A stretch of DNA of 64,000 nt from the NCBI RefSeq assembly GCF_963664735.1, contig NZ_OY761553.1:1565303-1629302 (forward strand), given 5' to 3'. Under the pieces are notes generated by a model. It worked only from the letters and a program-made list of their open reading frames with translations. It was not told the origin of the DNA and did not search any database. Positions 53,514 to 62,873 of the stretch are shown in pieces; positions within the stretch are counted from its first letter, which is position 1; each line of letters begins with the position of its first letter. This DNA is from an uncultured Cohaesibacter sp. (GTDB lineage Bacteria > Pseudomonadota > Alphaproteobacteria > Rhizobiales > Cohaesibacteraceae). The position numbers and the translations under genes are program-made.

Positions 53514-54374
53514 CTACTTGACGGCCCCTCCCGAAACAGCGGTCACAATATTCCGCTGGAAAAAGATATAGACAATGATGACCGGCAGCGAGGCGAACAC
53601 GGCTTGCGCGGCCAGAAAACCAAGCCCCTCGGTCTGTGCGAAGTTTCGCTGTGATGATGCTATCCCGATGGTCAGCGTATACATGTCCTTTTTGGTCGCA
53701 GAAATCAGCGGCCACCAATAGTCGTTCCATGCGAGCAGGAAGGTAAAAATGCCCAAAGTTGCCTGTGCAGGCATCGTAAGCGGCAGTAGAACCTTCCAGA
53801 AAATGCGGAAGCGCGAGGTATTATCAAGCAGCGCCGCTTCGTCGATCTCTTTGGGAATAGCTCTGAAGAACTGTGTCATCAGATAAACGCCAAAGGCTGA
53901 CGACATGCCCGGCAGCATCAGACCCAGATAGCTATTGTGCAGATGCAACCAGCTGAACATCTGGTGGCGGGCAATAATGACGGCTTGCTCGGGTACGGCC
54001 AAACCAAACAGCACGATGACAAAAATCGTCTTGCGGAACGGAAATTCCAGTCGCGCAAAGGCATAGCCAGCCAGAGACGCTAAAGTCAGAACGCCGATGG
54101 TTTGCCCCACGGCAACAATCATCGAGTTGAGGAACCAGCGAAAGACGAGACTTGAGTGAAAAAGGTCCGTGTAATTCTTCACTGTGTAAGGCGCAGAAAA
54201 TACAGCCTCAGACCCACGCATCAAAAGCGTATTGTCCTTGAAGGACAAGCCCAACACCCACAAGACCGGAGCGACCATCACGATGGCAAAGATTGCCGCA
54301 CACCAGAATAGTGTCTTGTTCGCGGTAAGGCTTGAAGGTGAGAAGCTTCTGTTTCTATTTATCAACCCAGCCAT
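53514..54374 (-). CDS. CUT1 ABC transporter permease (MalG/AraQ type)
   Basis: A 286-residue permease with six spans and the coupling motif EAALLDNTSRFRIFWKVLLP. ATG 54374 is preferred to an upstream start because AAGGAGGAGG lies before it. It starts 2 bases after the partner permease stop. Confidence 0.93.
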   Translation of the reverse strand: MAGLINRNRSFSPSSLTANKTLFWCAAIFAIVMVAPVLWVLGLSFKDNTLLMRGSEAVFSAPYTVKNYTDLFHSSLVFRWFLNSMIVAVGQTIGVLTLASLAGYAFARLEFPFRKTIFVIVLFGLAVPEQAVIIARHQMFSWLHLHNSYLGLMLPGMSSAFGVYLMTQFFRAIPKEIDEAALLDNTSRFRIFWKVLLPLTMPAQATLGIFTFLLAWNDYWWPLISATKKDMYTLTIGIASSQRNFAQTEGLGFLAAQAVFASLPVIIVYIFFQRNIVTAVSGGAVK

Positions 54375-54376
54375 GA

Positions 54377-55252
54377 TCAAGCCTCCTCCTTGCGCGAAGT
54401 TACCCAATATTGCAGCATTGCAGCCAGCAGGATGATGAGGAACAAGACCTCGGATGCCGCAGTACCCATGCCAACATCCCAGCGGACAAAGCTGGTATCA
54501 AAGATGTAAAGAACGATCGGGCGCGAAGACCCAGCCGGACCACCGTTTGTCATCAACTGAGCCTGACCGAACAGCTGGAATTGCATCACGATCTGCACAA
54601 TGGCCACCATGACAATGGTGGATTTGATCGAAGGCAGGGTAATGCGCGTCAACACCCGCCAACGGCTGGCACTATCGAGCGCGGCCGCTTCATAAAGATC
54701 CGCCGGTATTTGTTGCAAGGCGGCCAGAAACAGCATCATTGGCAGGCCAAGGCACCACCAGACTGTCGCCACCCCAACTGAAAAGAGCGACCAGCCCTCG
54801 GTGGACAGAAAGCCGATCTGCTCCCACCCCATTTTGTCAAACACCAAGGCCAGTAAACCGTCGCCGGGGATGAAAACAAAACGCCAGATCAATGTGACGA
54901 TGGTGACCGAAAGCACGGTGGAAGAGAAGAACAAGCCGCGTAGAAGAGACGAGGCTTTTGTGGTCTTGTTGAGCGCCAAGGCAAGAAACAGGCCCAGAGC
55001 CACCAATGTCGGCACCGAGACCAAAACGAAGATCACGGTATTCCAGACCGCTTGCCCGAAAACCGGATCGCTAAAAACGCGCTCGTAGTTTTTCAGCCCA
55101 ATGAAACGGGCGCCGCCGAAGAGATCTGTCTTATTGAGCGAAAGCCACATGCCCCACACAAGAGGGAACACCAGAAGGCTTAGAAAAACGCACATATAAG
55201 GCAAGATGAAAAGGGCATTTGACCAGCGCGAACGTTGGTAGGATTCTGCCAT
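54377..55252 (-). CDS. CUT1 ABC transporter permease (MalF/AraP type)
   Basis: A 291-residue permease with six spans and the coupling motif YEAAALDSASRWRVLTRITLP. ATG 55252 is chosen, with GAGGAGG upstream; the longer frame back to 55366 overlaps the ATPase gene and lacks family similarity there. It begins 1 base after the ATPase stop. Confidence 0.93.
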   Translation of the reverse strand: MAESYQRSRWSNALFILPYMCVFLSLLVFPLVWGMWLSLNKTDLFGGARFIGLKNYERVFSDPVFGQAVWNTVIFVLVSVPTLVALGLFLALALNKTTKASSLLRGLFFSSTVLSVTIVTLIWRFVFIPGDGLLALVFDKMGWEQIGFLSTEGWSLFSVGVATVWWCLGLPMMLFLAALQQIPADLYEAAALDSASRWRVLTRITLPSIKSTIVMVAIVQIVMQFQLFGQAQLMTNGGPAGSSRPIVLYIFDTSFVRWDVGMGTAASEVLFLIILLAAMLQYWVTSRKEEA

Positions 55253-55253
55253 C

Positions 55254-56366
55254 TTATGCCTCCTCTTCATTATGGAAGGCGGAGCCGGTCCCGTCAAAGA
55301 CATGCAAGGCGGTCTTATCGAGGCCGAACTTGACCGTCTCTCCGGCAACGACTGTGGACCGGCCACTATCCTCGACGATCATATCATGACCGCTTTTAAG
55401 CTTGCCATAAAGCAAGGTGCGTTCACCAAGCCGCTCGACCACGGTTACCTTCAGCTCCAATCCATCCTGACCGGTTTCAATAACATGCGTGTCTTCGGAT
55501 CGGATACCGATGGTCGCTCCGTCCAGTTTGAAGTTGCTAGGCAGTTTGACGTCTGTTGGAAGTGAGCCAGCCCCCTCCACTTCCAGAGCTGCTCCGGACT
55601 GTTCACCGGCATGATTGAAGGTAACAGATGTGATCGGCAGCATTGACATGGCGGGCGAGCCAACAAATTCGGCAACGAAACGTGTGGCCGGACGCTGATA
55701 GATTTCCATCGGCGTGCCGATTTGCTCGATTTTCTTGTCGTGCATCACCACGATCCTGTGCGCCAGTGTCATGGCCTCCACCTGATCATGGGTTACGAAA
55801 ATCATGGTCGAGCCGAGACGTTGATGCAGTTGTGCCAGCTCAAGGCGCGTACGCCCTCTGAGCGCTGCATCAAGGTTGGACAGAGGCTCATCAAACAGGA
55901 AGGCCTTTGGCTCTTTGACGATGGCGCGCCCGATAGCGACACGCTGGCGCTGGCCACCGGACAGTTTTGCCGGTTTTCTATCCAAGAGATGGGCCATTTC
56001 AAGCGTCTCGGCAGCAGACTGGACGCGCTTTTCGATTTCGGCTTTATCGACTTTGATATTCTCAAGACCGAATGCCATATTCTGCGCAACGGTCATGTGC
56101 GGATAAAGAGCATAGGTCTGGAAAACCATCGCCACGCCGCGTTGACCCGGCGGCAGGATATCGATGCGTTCCCCGCCGATGGAAATTGTTCCTTTATCGA
56201 CGGATTCCAGTCCGGCGATCATGCGCAACAAAGTTGACTTGCCGCAACCAGAAGGCCCCAGAAATACGACGAATTCACCGGCTTCAATGCTTAGTGAAAT
56301 ATCATCAAGCACAGTCAGCGCCCCGTAGGACTTGGTTACATTGTTGATATCGATAGTCGCAGACAT
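55254..56366 (-). CDS. CUT1 ABC transporter ATP-binding protein (MalK/UgpC type)
   Basis: A 370-residue ATPase with Walker A GPSGCGKS, signature LSGGQRQR, Walker B AFLFDEPLSNLD and the switch HDQVEAMTLAHR, plus a C-terminal TOBE/OB domain (about 240-365). The start at ATG 56366 gives the usual MSATIDINNVTKSYG opening; a longer frame adds an unlikely cysteine-rich leader. Such ATPases can serve several importers and might also power the ATPase-less system at 1.2-4.2 kb. Confidence 0.95.
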   Translation of the reverse strand: MSATIDINNVTKSYGALTVLDDISLSIEAGEFVVFLGPSGCGKSTLLRMIAGLESVDKGTISIGGERIDILPPGQRGVAMVFQTYALYPHMTVAQNMAFGLENIKVDKAEIEKRVQSAAETLEMAHLLDRKPAKLSGGQRQRVAIGRAIVKEPKAFLFDEPLSNLDAALRGRTRLELAQLHQRLGSTMIFVTHDQVEAMTLAHRIVVMHDKKIEQIGTPMEIYQRPATRFVAEFVGSPAMSMLPITSVTFNHAGEQSGAALEVEGAGSLPTDVKLPSNFKLDGATIGIRSEDTHVIETGQDGLELKVTVVERLGERTLLYGKLKSGHDMIVEDSGRSTVVAGETVKFGLDKTALHVFDGTGSAFHNEEEA

Positions 56367-56437
56367 GTGACACTCTTTTTTTCGGAACACATCAAATAGG
56401 CAAACGGGAAAACCCCGGCGCACGCCGGGGCATCCGA

Positions 56438-57943
56438 TTATGAAAGCCGGATCATACGGTAGCTCAATGGAGCCATTTTGACCGATAACTTGCCGTCAGC
56501 AACGCTGGCCCCTTGCCCATCGAGGGGAGCGACCGGTTCTCCTTCAGGGCCGTTGACCAGATCCAACTTGAAGCCCCCTAGTATCTTGTCCATCGCCACT
56601 GATTTATGGGTAAAGCCTTCTAGCGACAGTTCCACATCAAGGGCTTCAGTTTCATGACGGTTGACCAAAAAGAAAGTGAGGCCGCCATCTTCTTCAGTAA
56701 CAACACCAGAAGCATCAAGAAATGGCACATTCTTGGCGAAGTCTGTTTCGTAGCCATCCACCGACACGGCAAGATCCAAGGCCGTGCCGCGCCCATATTT
56801 GGAGGCAAACAGATATGGATAATAGGTTGTCTGCCGCCATGCGGGCCCACCCTCGACCGTCATGATCGGGGCGATCACATTGACAAGCTGGGCGAGGCAG
56901 CCGACCTTGACCACATCGGAGCGACGGATGAAGCTGTTGAGGATACATCCCACAACCAGCACATCGGCAAAGTCATAAATGTCTTCCAGCAGAGCCGGAG
57001 CGTGTGGCCAACCCTGGTTGCCTTCAAGGATTGCCTTGTCCTGCTCGGCAGAGTGATACCAGACGTTCCATTCATCAAATGAAATGTAGACATCTTTCTT
57101 TGAGCGCTTCTTTGCCTTGATGGTTTTGATAACGCTAGAAATAGTCTCGATGTAATTATCGAGCAGCAGCGATTTTGCCAGAAAATTCTTGGTGTTCTGC
57201 TCGTGATTGTCAAAATACATATGCAGCGATATGTAATCGACGCTGTCATATGTGTAGTCCAGAACCGTGTATTCCCACTCCGGATAAGTGGCCATGTTGG
57301 GAGAGGACGAACCGCAGACGACAAGCTCGATGCTTTTGTCGAAAGCGCGCATGGCTTTTGCGGTTTCAAAGGCGGTGCGGCCATATTCAGCGGCGGTTTT
57401 CTGCCCGATCTGCCAAGGACCATCCATTTCGTTGCCAAGGCACCAGAGTTTGACATTCCAAGGCTCTTCCCGACCGTTTTTCTTTCGAAGATCAGACCAG
57501 TAGGACCCACCCGGATGGTTGACATATTCAAGAAACGCGCGGGCCTCATCAAGGCCACGAGAGCCCAGATTGACCGCAAGCATCATTTCCGTATCGGCCT
57601 TTTTGGCCCAATCGGCAAATTCATGAATGCCGATCTGGTTGCTCTCGGATGTGTGCCAAGCCAGATCAAGACGCACCGGACGATCTTCCCTAGGGCCGAT
57701 CCCGTCTTCCCAGTTATAGGCCGAAACGAAATTGCCGCCCGGATAGCGAACAACGGGAACATCAAGCTCTTTTACGAGATCGATGACATCCTGACGGAAA
57801 CCTTGCTCATCTGCGGTTGCATGGCCGGGTTCATAAATTCCGGTATAAACGGCTCGACCCAAATGCTCGATAAACGAGCCATACAAGCGAGGATCAATTT
57901 TTGCGACGATAAAATCTTTGTGCGCGGTGACTGATGCACGCAT
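56438..57943 (-). CDS. Alpha-L-arabinofuranosidase, glycoside hydrolase family 51
   Basis: A 501-residue intracellular GH51 enzyme (no signal peptide) that removes terminal arabinofuranose from arabino-oligosaccharides. The acid/base Glu172 lies in WCLGNEMDGPWQ and the nucleophile Glu291 in ISFDEWNVWY, positions close to the characterised Geobacillus enzyme. VRYPGGNFVSAYNWEDGIGP is the family substrate-site loop. A C-terminal beta domain follows. It heads the operon that encodes its own importer; its promoter region carries tandem TTTATGATA repeats. Confidence 0.95.
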   Translation of the reverse strand: MRASVTAHKDFIVAKIDPRLYGSFIEHLGRAVYTGIYEPGHATADEQGFRQDVIDLVKELDVPVVRYPGGNFVSAYNWEDGIGPREDRPVRLDLAWHTSESNQIGIHEFADWAKKADTEMMLAVNLGSRGLDEARAFLEYVNHPGGSYWSDLRKKNGREEPWNVKLWCLGNEMDGPWQIGQKTAAEYGRTAFETAKAMRAFDKSIELVVCGSSSPNMATYPEWEYTVLDYTYDSVDYISLHMYFDNHEQNTKNFLAKSLLLDNYIETISSVIKTIKAKKRSKKDVYISFDEWNVWYHSAEQDKAILEGNQGWPHAPALLEDIYDFADVLVVGCILNSFIRRSDVVKVGCLAQLVNVIAPIMTVEGGPAWRQTTYYPYLFASKYGRGTALDLAVSVDGYETDFAKNVPFLDASGVVTEEDGGLTFFLVNRHETEALDVELSLEGFTHKSVAMDKILGGFKLDLVNGPEGEPVAPLDGQGASVADGKLSVKMAPLSYRMIRLS

Positions 57944-57960
57944 GCCGGCTCTCCATTATG

Positions 57961-57998
57961 TATCAAAATTTATGATATAATTCAGTATTTATGATACT
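57961..57998. promoter_or_regulatory. Tandem operator-like repeats upstream of the arabinofuranosidase gene
   Basis: TTTATGATA occurs twice in direct orientation (57969-57977 and 57988-57996), 19 bases apart. Each copy belongs to a dyad, TATCA-n7-TGATA (57961-57977) and AGTAT-n5-ATACT (57984-57998). They lie 18-55 bases upstream of the ATG, and the ArsR-type regulator gene is immediately upstream of the promoter. Confidence 0.5.
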
Positions 57999-58108
57999 AA
58001 CTGAGGTAGCATTCGACCGTCAAGAGGTTGTTATACTGATTTTTTAAACCCAAAATCCGGATTAATAGCAGATAGAGGTTAGGATGATCGCAGTATTTTC
58101 GCTAGATA

Positions 58109-58134
58109 TCTGATAAATGGCACTGTTTATCAGA
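58109..58134. repeat. Inverted repeat after the ArsR-type regulator gene
   Basis: TCTGATAAA and TTTATCAGA form perfect 9-base arms with an 8-base centre, 30 bases after the regulator stop codon. There is no T-run. It contains the same TTTATCA/TGATAAA element as the operator-like repeats near 57970, so it may be another binding site rather than a terminator. Confidence 0.5.
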
Positions 58135-58163
58135 CTTGCTGATTAACTTTTAAGAAACCAATC

Positions 58164-59087
58164 TCACTTGGTCTTTAGTCGCAACACGATATCCTGATCA
58201 TAATTTCCGAACCCGCGCCCAAAAATATTGAGCCCACCGGGGTTCTTCGCCTCGTCTGGCACAGAAATACGAACACGGATGGAGCGATGGTTATCAAGCT
58301 CCAGTTCACTCAGCGTAATGTCTGAAACCCGAATGCCATCCACATAGGTTCCATCAGAGGTCACACGAAAGCTCTTTAAATGACCATATTGCGAACCGGC
58401 CAGTTTCCACCAGTCGGGCGTGTATTTGCCGCGCTGGTCACCATAGTCACCAGGTGCAGTCCATACGGCGATCAGCTTGTCATTGATGGAAATATTGATA
58501 TCGGAAGGCCAGTCATCAGACGTGCCCGGCACCTCTGAAGAAAGTTCAAGAACAAGCTCCAGTTCATCCACTTCCTTGCCGGCAATGCGGGCGTTGTTGG
58601 GAAACTGATAGCGCACATAGCCTTTCGTAAACCAAAGCAAACCGGCCTTCATGCGCTCGGGAGAATGAAATGTATCGGGGCTGTCTAGAAATCCGATGAT
58701 ACCCTCGCTGGAGCAAAGACCACAGGGGGCTGTGGTGTTGCAGCCAGAATAAAGACCGACGGGCATGGCCACTTCGATCATATTCTGATCCGTCTTGCCT
58801 GCTTCCTTGAAAGAGAGCACAACCTCATCATAGGCCGTTCGGCAAATCTTCTGGCTCCCCTTTTTGGCCTTTTGACTCTCGGTCTCGATAAGCCCGGCTT
58901 TTTCAAGGGAGTTGACATGGGTGGAAGTAGACGATTGCGGCAAATCAAGAATGTCCGCGATGTCATTGACATTCAGCGGGCCGCGCTCGTTCAGCAGCGT
59001 CAGAATTGAAAGGCGAGCGGGAGCGGCGAGGCTTTTCAAAACTTCAAGCCCGTTCTCCGGCGTGATCAGCATATATCGTTTACTCAT
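58164..59087 (-). CDS. ArsR-type winged-helix regulator with C-terminal sensor domain
   Basis: A 307-residue regulator. The N-terminal ArsR-like winged helix (about 10-95) has NDIADILDLPQSSTSTHVNSLEKAGL as recognition region (residues about 41-66). The remaining 200 residues are beta-rich and not a standard ArsR part; they include a cysteine group Cys116, Cys122 and Cys125 (GLYSGCNTTAPCGLCSSEG). ATG 59087 is chosen with GAGGAAAG upstream. A perfect palindrome lies 17 bases ahead. The gene is upstream of and co-oriented with the arabinofuranosidase operon, so it likely controls it and itself. The ligand is not known; sugar sensing by the C-terminal domain is inference. Confidence 0.78.
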   Translation of the reverse strand: MSKRYMLITPENGLEVLKSLAAPARLSILTLLNERGPLNVNDIADILDLPQSSTSTHVNSLEKAGLIETESQKAKKGSQKICRTAYDEVVLSFKEAGKTDQNMIEVAMPVGLYSGCNTTAPCGLCSSEGIIGFLDSPDTFHSPERMKAGLLWFTKGYVRYQFPNNARIAGKEVDELELVLELSSEVPGTSDDWPSDINISINDKLIAVWTAPGDYGDQRGKYTPDWWKLAGSQYGHLKSFRVTSDGTYVDGIRVSDITLSELELDNHRSIRVRISVPDEAKNPGGLNIFGRGFGNYDQDIVLRLKTK

Positions 59088-59103
59088 TTCACTTTCCTCA
59101 ATT

Positions 59104-59121
59104 ATTCGATACATATCGAAT
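59104..59121. promoter_or_regulatory. Palindrome upstream of the ArsR-type regulator
   Basis: ATTCGAT-ACAT-ATCGAAT is a perfect 7-base dyad located 17 bases before the start codon. The position suits autorepression by the ArsR-type protein. Confidence 0.55.
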
Positions 59122-59207
59122 TTTTTGATTTTTTCCAAGTGAAAATAATAGATTCCCTCCGATCACCCTAATTGGGAGAGCGTCCCAAAAGAGAAAAATA
59201 CGCAAAA

Positions 59208-60089
59208 TTACTGAAAACTGTTGCCCAGATCAGATCTCAGGCTTTTGAAATCGGCGAGCGCACGCATGGTGTGATTATCATCAATGGCCGCCAGATCCAG
59301 AATGACGGCATTGGCGATCGTCATGGGAACCACCAGTGATTGTGGCTGCCCCGCTTCGCCGCGCGATGCAGCAATATGCACATCCGGCACAGGGTTGAGC
59401 CGTGCACCGGAAAGATCCGTCAGGGCCAGCACCTTGGCTCCGCGCGATTGCGCCACCTGACAGATATCAAGCAAGACACTGGAAGGTTTTCGAAAACAAT
59501 TCAGCCAGACCACGTCCTCAGCAGTCAAGGCAGCCAGCTTTTCAGGAAGGAGATGGATCTGACAGGACAGATCCTCGGCCGCATAGCCAGAGCGCATGAG
59601 ACGTCGGGCCACAAGCTGGGACAGGGCCTCTGCATGTCCTGTTCCGAAAACAAAGATCCGACGGGCTTTGCTCAGGCGGGATGAGAATTCACGGATGTCG
59701 GCATCGGTGACGCTCGTTCGCACCTGCTCCAGCGCCGCGATTTCGCCATCCAGAATGGAAGCAAGCAGTCCGCTTTCCTCTGCTTTGACAAGGCGAGCCG
59801 CAATACGTGCGGAGGCATGTTGAAAATCATCACCTCGCTCGATCAGATTGGTTTGCAGAAAGCTGCGAAATTCCGGATAGCCCTTGAAACCCAAGCGTCG
59901 TGCCAGACGCACCGCCGATGTGGGGTGAACGCCAGCGCGGGAGGAAACCTCCTTACCATTTTCCATTGCCGCGCGCACGGGATCGCGCATCAGCACATCG
60001 AGAATACGCGTATCAGCCTCGGTCAATTTGGCCGAATTCTGTTTGATAAGATCACCCAGAAAACCGGGCATTGCCGTTGGATTATTCAT
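59208..60089 (-). CDS. RpiR/MurR-family regulator with SIS domain
   Basis: A 293-residue regulator with an N-terminal helix-turn-helix of the RpiR type (about 35-80, VSSRAGVHPTSAVRLARRLGFKGYPEFR). A SIS phosphosugar-binding domain follows (about 125-260; RRIFVFGTGHAEALSQLVARRL). Such proteins sense sugar phosphates. It follows the Ugp-like importer genes in the same direction after a 157-base gap, so it may be the local regulator for the glycerophosphoryl/sugar-phosphate pathway. Confidence 0.88.
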   Translation of the reverse strand: MNNPTAMPGFLGDLIKQNSAKLTEADTRILDVLMRDPVRAAMENGKEVSSRAGVHPTSAVRLARRLGFKGYPEFRSFLQTNLIERGDDFQHASARIAARLVKAEESGLLASILDGEIAALEQVRTSVTDADIREFSSRLSKARRIFVFGTGHAEALSQLVARRLMRSGYAAEDLSCQIHLLPEKLAALTAEDVVWLNCFRKPSSVLLDICQVAQSRGAKVLALTDLSGARLNPVPDVHIAASRGEAGQPQSLVVPMTIANAVILDLAAIDDNHTMRALADFKSLRSDLGNSFQ

Positions 60090-60246
60090 TTAGTGTCCAC
60101 ACCACAGTCTTCCCGCCATCGCCTTTTCGGCCTCATCTAGTGACCGTTACCCAGCCTTGAGACAATTTCAGAATCTCTTATTGCCTGCTCAGATCCTCTC
60201 CTTCTTGCCGAGAATGGAGCCCATGTGCAAGCCCGTTATGTTCAGA

Positions 60247-61275
60247 CTATTGTGGATCGACACGCATGCCGTCCTGTTTTCGGAAATAGTGCGCACGGTC
60301 CAGATCGACATTGATAAGCACATTGGGATTGTCTTTGTCGAGCTTGGCGCGTTCCGAAATGAGCGTCAGGCGACCAGCATCGGTATCGCAATGCAAGATC
60401 ACATCCGAGCCGGTCATCTCGGAGAGAACTACCTTGCCCGGAAGATTGATTTCACAGGCTTCGCCAGTGTTGATCGATAGGGCTTCCGGTCTCAAACCGA
60501 TCTCGATATCTGCGCTGCCCTTCCAGAATGGCACCTTGTCAGCGGGCAGAAAATTCATTGGCGGCATGCCCAAGAAGCTCGCAACAAACTGATTTGCAGG
60601 CCTGTCATAGATGGCTTCTGGGGTATCAAATTGCTGCAAATAGCCGTTTTTCATTACGGCGATCCGGTCTGCCAGCGACAATGCCTCGGTCTGATCGTGG
60701 GTCACATAGATGATGGTTGCGCCGAGCTGGCGGTGCAGCGCCTTGATTTCGGTGCGCATGGCAACACGCAGGGCGTTATCAAGGTTGGAGAGCGGCTCAT
60801 CCATCAGGAATGTGGAGGTATTACGTGCAATGGCACGCCCCATGGCGACGCGTTGTCGCTGGCCCCCGGATAGTGCACCCGGCTTACGATCCAGATAGGG
60901 TTCCAGTTGAAGTGTGCGGGCAACTTCTTCTGCGCGCGCATTGCGCTCTTTCTTTGGCACCTTGCGTAATTCCAGACCGAAGGCGATGTTCTCGCGCACG
61001 CTCAGATGCGGATAGAGCGCATAGTTCTGGAAGATCATTGCAATGTTGCGATGTTGCGGCAGTTGGTCGTTTGCCCGCTTGTCGGCGATCAAAATGTCTC
61101 CATCTTCGCATTTTTCCAATCCGGCGATCAGGCGTAGTAGCGTGGACTTGCCGCAGCCGGAAGGGCCGACGATGACGATAAATTCACCGTCGTCGATTTC
61201 CATCGAAACGTCATGCAGAATCTGGGGTGTGCCATCGTAGGACTTGTTGATGTTTCTTAGGGAAATACTGCTCAT
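60247..61275 (-). CDS. CUT1 ABC transporter ATP-binding protein (UgpC type)
   Basis: A 342-residue ATPase. Walker A GPSGCGKS, Q-loop MIFQNYALYPH, signature LSGGQRQR, the D-loop in FLMDEPLSNLDNALR, switch HDQTEALSLADR, and a C-terminal TOBE domain are all seen. ATG 61275 is supported by GGAAGGAA; the longer frame back to 61554 overlaps the phosphodiesterase gene. The ATG overlaps the TGA of that gene (ATGA). Confidence 0.93.
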   Translation of the reverse strand: MSSISLRNINKSYDGTPQILHDVSMEIDDGEFIVIVGPSGCGKSTLLRLIAGLEKCEDGDILIADKRANDQLPQHRNIAMIFQNYALYPHLSVRENIAFGLELRKVPKKERNARAEEVARTLQLEPYLDRKPGALSGGQRQRVAMGRAIARNTSTFLMDEPLSNLDNALRVAMRTEIKALHRQLGATIIYVTHDQTEALSLADRIAVMKNGYLQQFDTPEAIYDRPANQFVASFLGMPPMNFLPADKVPFWKGSADIEIGLRPEALSINTGEACEINLPGKVVLSEMTGSDVILHCDTDAGRLTLISERAKLDKDNPNVLINVDLDRAHYFRKQDGMRVDPQ

Positions 61276-62021
61276 TTGCCAGTTCCTTCCAGCAATTGAT
61301 TGCGAATGGCGACGGCAAGGCTCGGACGATCCGAGGTAAAAACCTTGACGCCCATTTCCAGCGCTTTCCGAATTTGAGGAACCGTGTGTGCGGCCCAGCA
61401 GCCAAACTCGAGGCCTGCTTCGAGCGTGGCAGCCATCAGCTCCGGCGTTGCCTTGTCGATATTGACTCCGATCTCCGGAATATTTCGTGATTTGGCCATT
61501 TCCAGAACGCCCTTCGCACCCAGTTGGGTGAGGACTGCCGGGCTGACGAGCCATAGACGGGGACGATCGGTGTGCTCTGCCACTTCATCGAGATAGTCCA
61601 ACAGGAAAGATGAGAAATTGGCGGTCTTGAGCATGTCTTCCTTTGCCAAAAGATCCATCACGCGGGGTACAAAATTCTTGTAAGGCTTGCCATCAGCGCC
61701 GGGCTTGAATTCGCAGCGGAAGATGACCGAGCTGTCGTCGAATATTTCGCAAAGCTCGCGCAACAATATTGGTCGGCTGTTACGGCTATAATTGATGACC
61801 GCCGAGAGCACTTCGTCTGTTTTTAAGTCTGCAATCGCACCCATTGTATCCGTGGTGCGGTCCAGCGTGGCGTCGTGATGCACGATAATTTCGCCATCTT
61901 TTGTCGGGTGCACGTCGAATTCGACCTCTTCCACGGCCATTGCTGCGGTTGCAGTAAAGCCAGCCAGAGTGCTGTCACCATATTCAAGCGTTCCACCACG
62001 ATGAGAAGCAATACGGGTCAT
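61272..62021 (-). CDS. Glycerophosphodiester phosphodiesterase (UgpQ-like)
   Basis: A 249-residue cytoplasmic TIM-barrel enzyme that cleaves glycerophosphodiesters to glycerol-3-phosphate and an alcohol. The active-site strand IASHRGG, the acidic EEVEFDVHPTKDGEIIVHHDATLDRTTD (His and metal-binding Glu/Asp), and the C-terminal VFTSDRPSLA are typical. AAGGAA precedes the ATG. It sits between permease and ATPase genes of the importer, as in ugpBAECQ-type loci. Confidence 0.92.
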   Translation of the reverse strand: MTRIASHRGGTLEYGDSTLAGFTATAAMAVEEVEFDVHPTKDGEIIVHHDATLDRTTDTMGAIADLKTDEVLSAVINYSRNSRPILLRELCEIFDDSSVIFRCEFKPGADGKPYKNFVPRVMDLLAKEDMLKTANFSSFLLDYLDEVAEHTDRPRLWLVSPAVLTQLGAKGVLEMAKSRNIPEIGVNIDKATPELMAATLEAGLEFGCWAAHTVPQIRKALEMGVKVFTSDRPSLAVAIRNQLLEGTGK

Positions 62022-62063
62022 GTCTTTATTTCCTTGTCTTGATTTCCTTGTGCTCGGGATTGC

Positions 62064-62873
62064 CTATTTGACAGCGCCCATTGTGATCCCCCGGACCAAA
62101 TGGCGTTCAACAAGGGCAAAGCCGAGCAGAACCGGTAGAATTGAAATGGTTGAAGCGGCCATTACGAGCGGCCAGTTGATTAGGTCTTCGCCCGGATTGA
62201 TGCGATATAGGCGGGCCAGGCCAACCTGTAGTGTGTAGAGATCGCTTTTGCCAATGGCGACCAGAGGCCAGATGTAGCTGTTCCATTCGTTGATGAAGAT
62301 ATAGAGCGCCATGGACAAGACCGCAGGACGCGCCAGAGGCACAATCACGCGGGTCAAAACCTGTAGAGACGAGGCGCCATCCATATAAGCTGCTTCGTCC
62401 AGAGATCGTGGAATACCCCGGATATATTGCCGCAAGAAGAAGGTCGCAAAGGCGTTTGCCATTGGTGGCAAGATCAATCCGGCATATGAATCCAGCAGCC
62501 CCACACGGGCGAGCGTGAGATAGTTCGGGATGAGGCTGATGTGGCTAGGGATCATCAGCGTGGCAACCGTCAAGCCAAAGAACAGATCGTTGCCACGGAA
62601 TGTAAAGCGCGCAAAGGCGTAGGCCGCAAGGGTCGCAATAGCGATGCCGCCGAGCGTGACAATGCCCGAAACGAGGATGCTGTTAAAGAGATAACGAGCA
62701 AAGTGATATTGCCCTATGGCTCGCCCGTAATTGTCCATCGTAAACTCGACACCGCCGGCATAATAGGCATCTACCGTCTGAAAAGACAGCCACATGGAAT
62801 AGAGCGCAGGCGAGAGAAACAGCAGCCCGACAATCAAGGCGAGACCGGAGCGGATCGGGTTTTCAAGCTTCAT
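62064..62873 (-). CDS. CUT1 ABC transporter permease (UgpE/MalG type)
   Basis: A 269-residue permease with six spans and the coupling motif DEAAYMDGASSLQVLTRVIVP. It overlaps the upstream permease by 11 bases. The glycerophosphodiesterase gene follows 42 bases downstream. Confidence 0.93.
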   Translation of the reverse strand: MKLENPIRSGLALIVGLLFLSPALYSMWLSFQTVDAYYAGGVEFTMDNYGRAIGQYHFARYLFNSILVSGIVTLGGIAIATLAAYAFARFTFRGNDLFFGLTVATLMIPSHISLIPNYLTLARVGLLDSYAGLILPPMANAFATFFLRQYIRGIPRSLDEAAYMDGASSLQVLTRVIVPLARPAVLSMALYIFINEWNSYIWPLVAIGKSDLYTLQVGLARLYRINPGEDLINWPLVMAASTISILPVLLGFALVERHLVRGITMGAVK

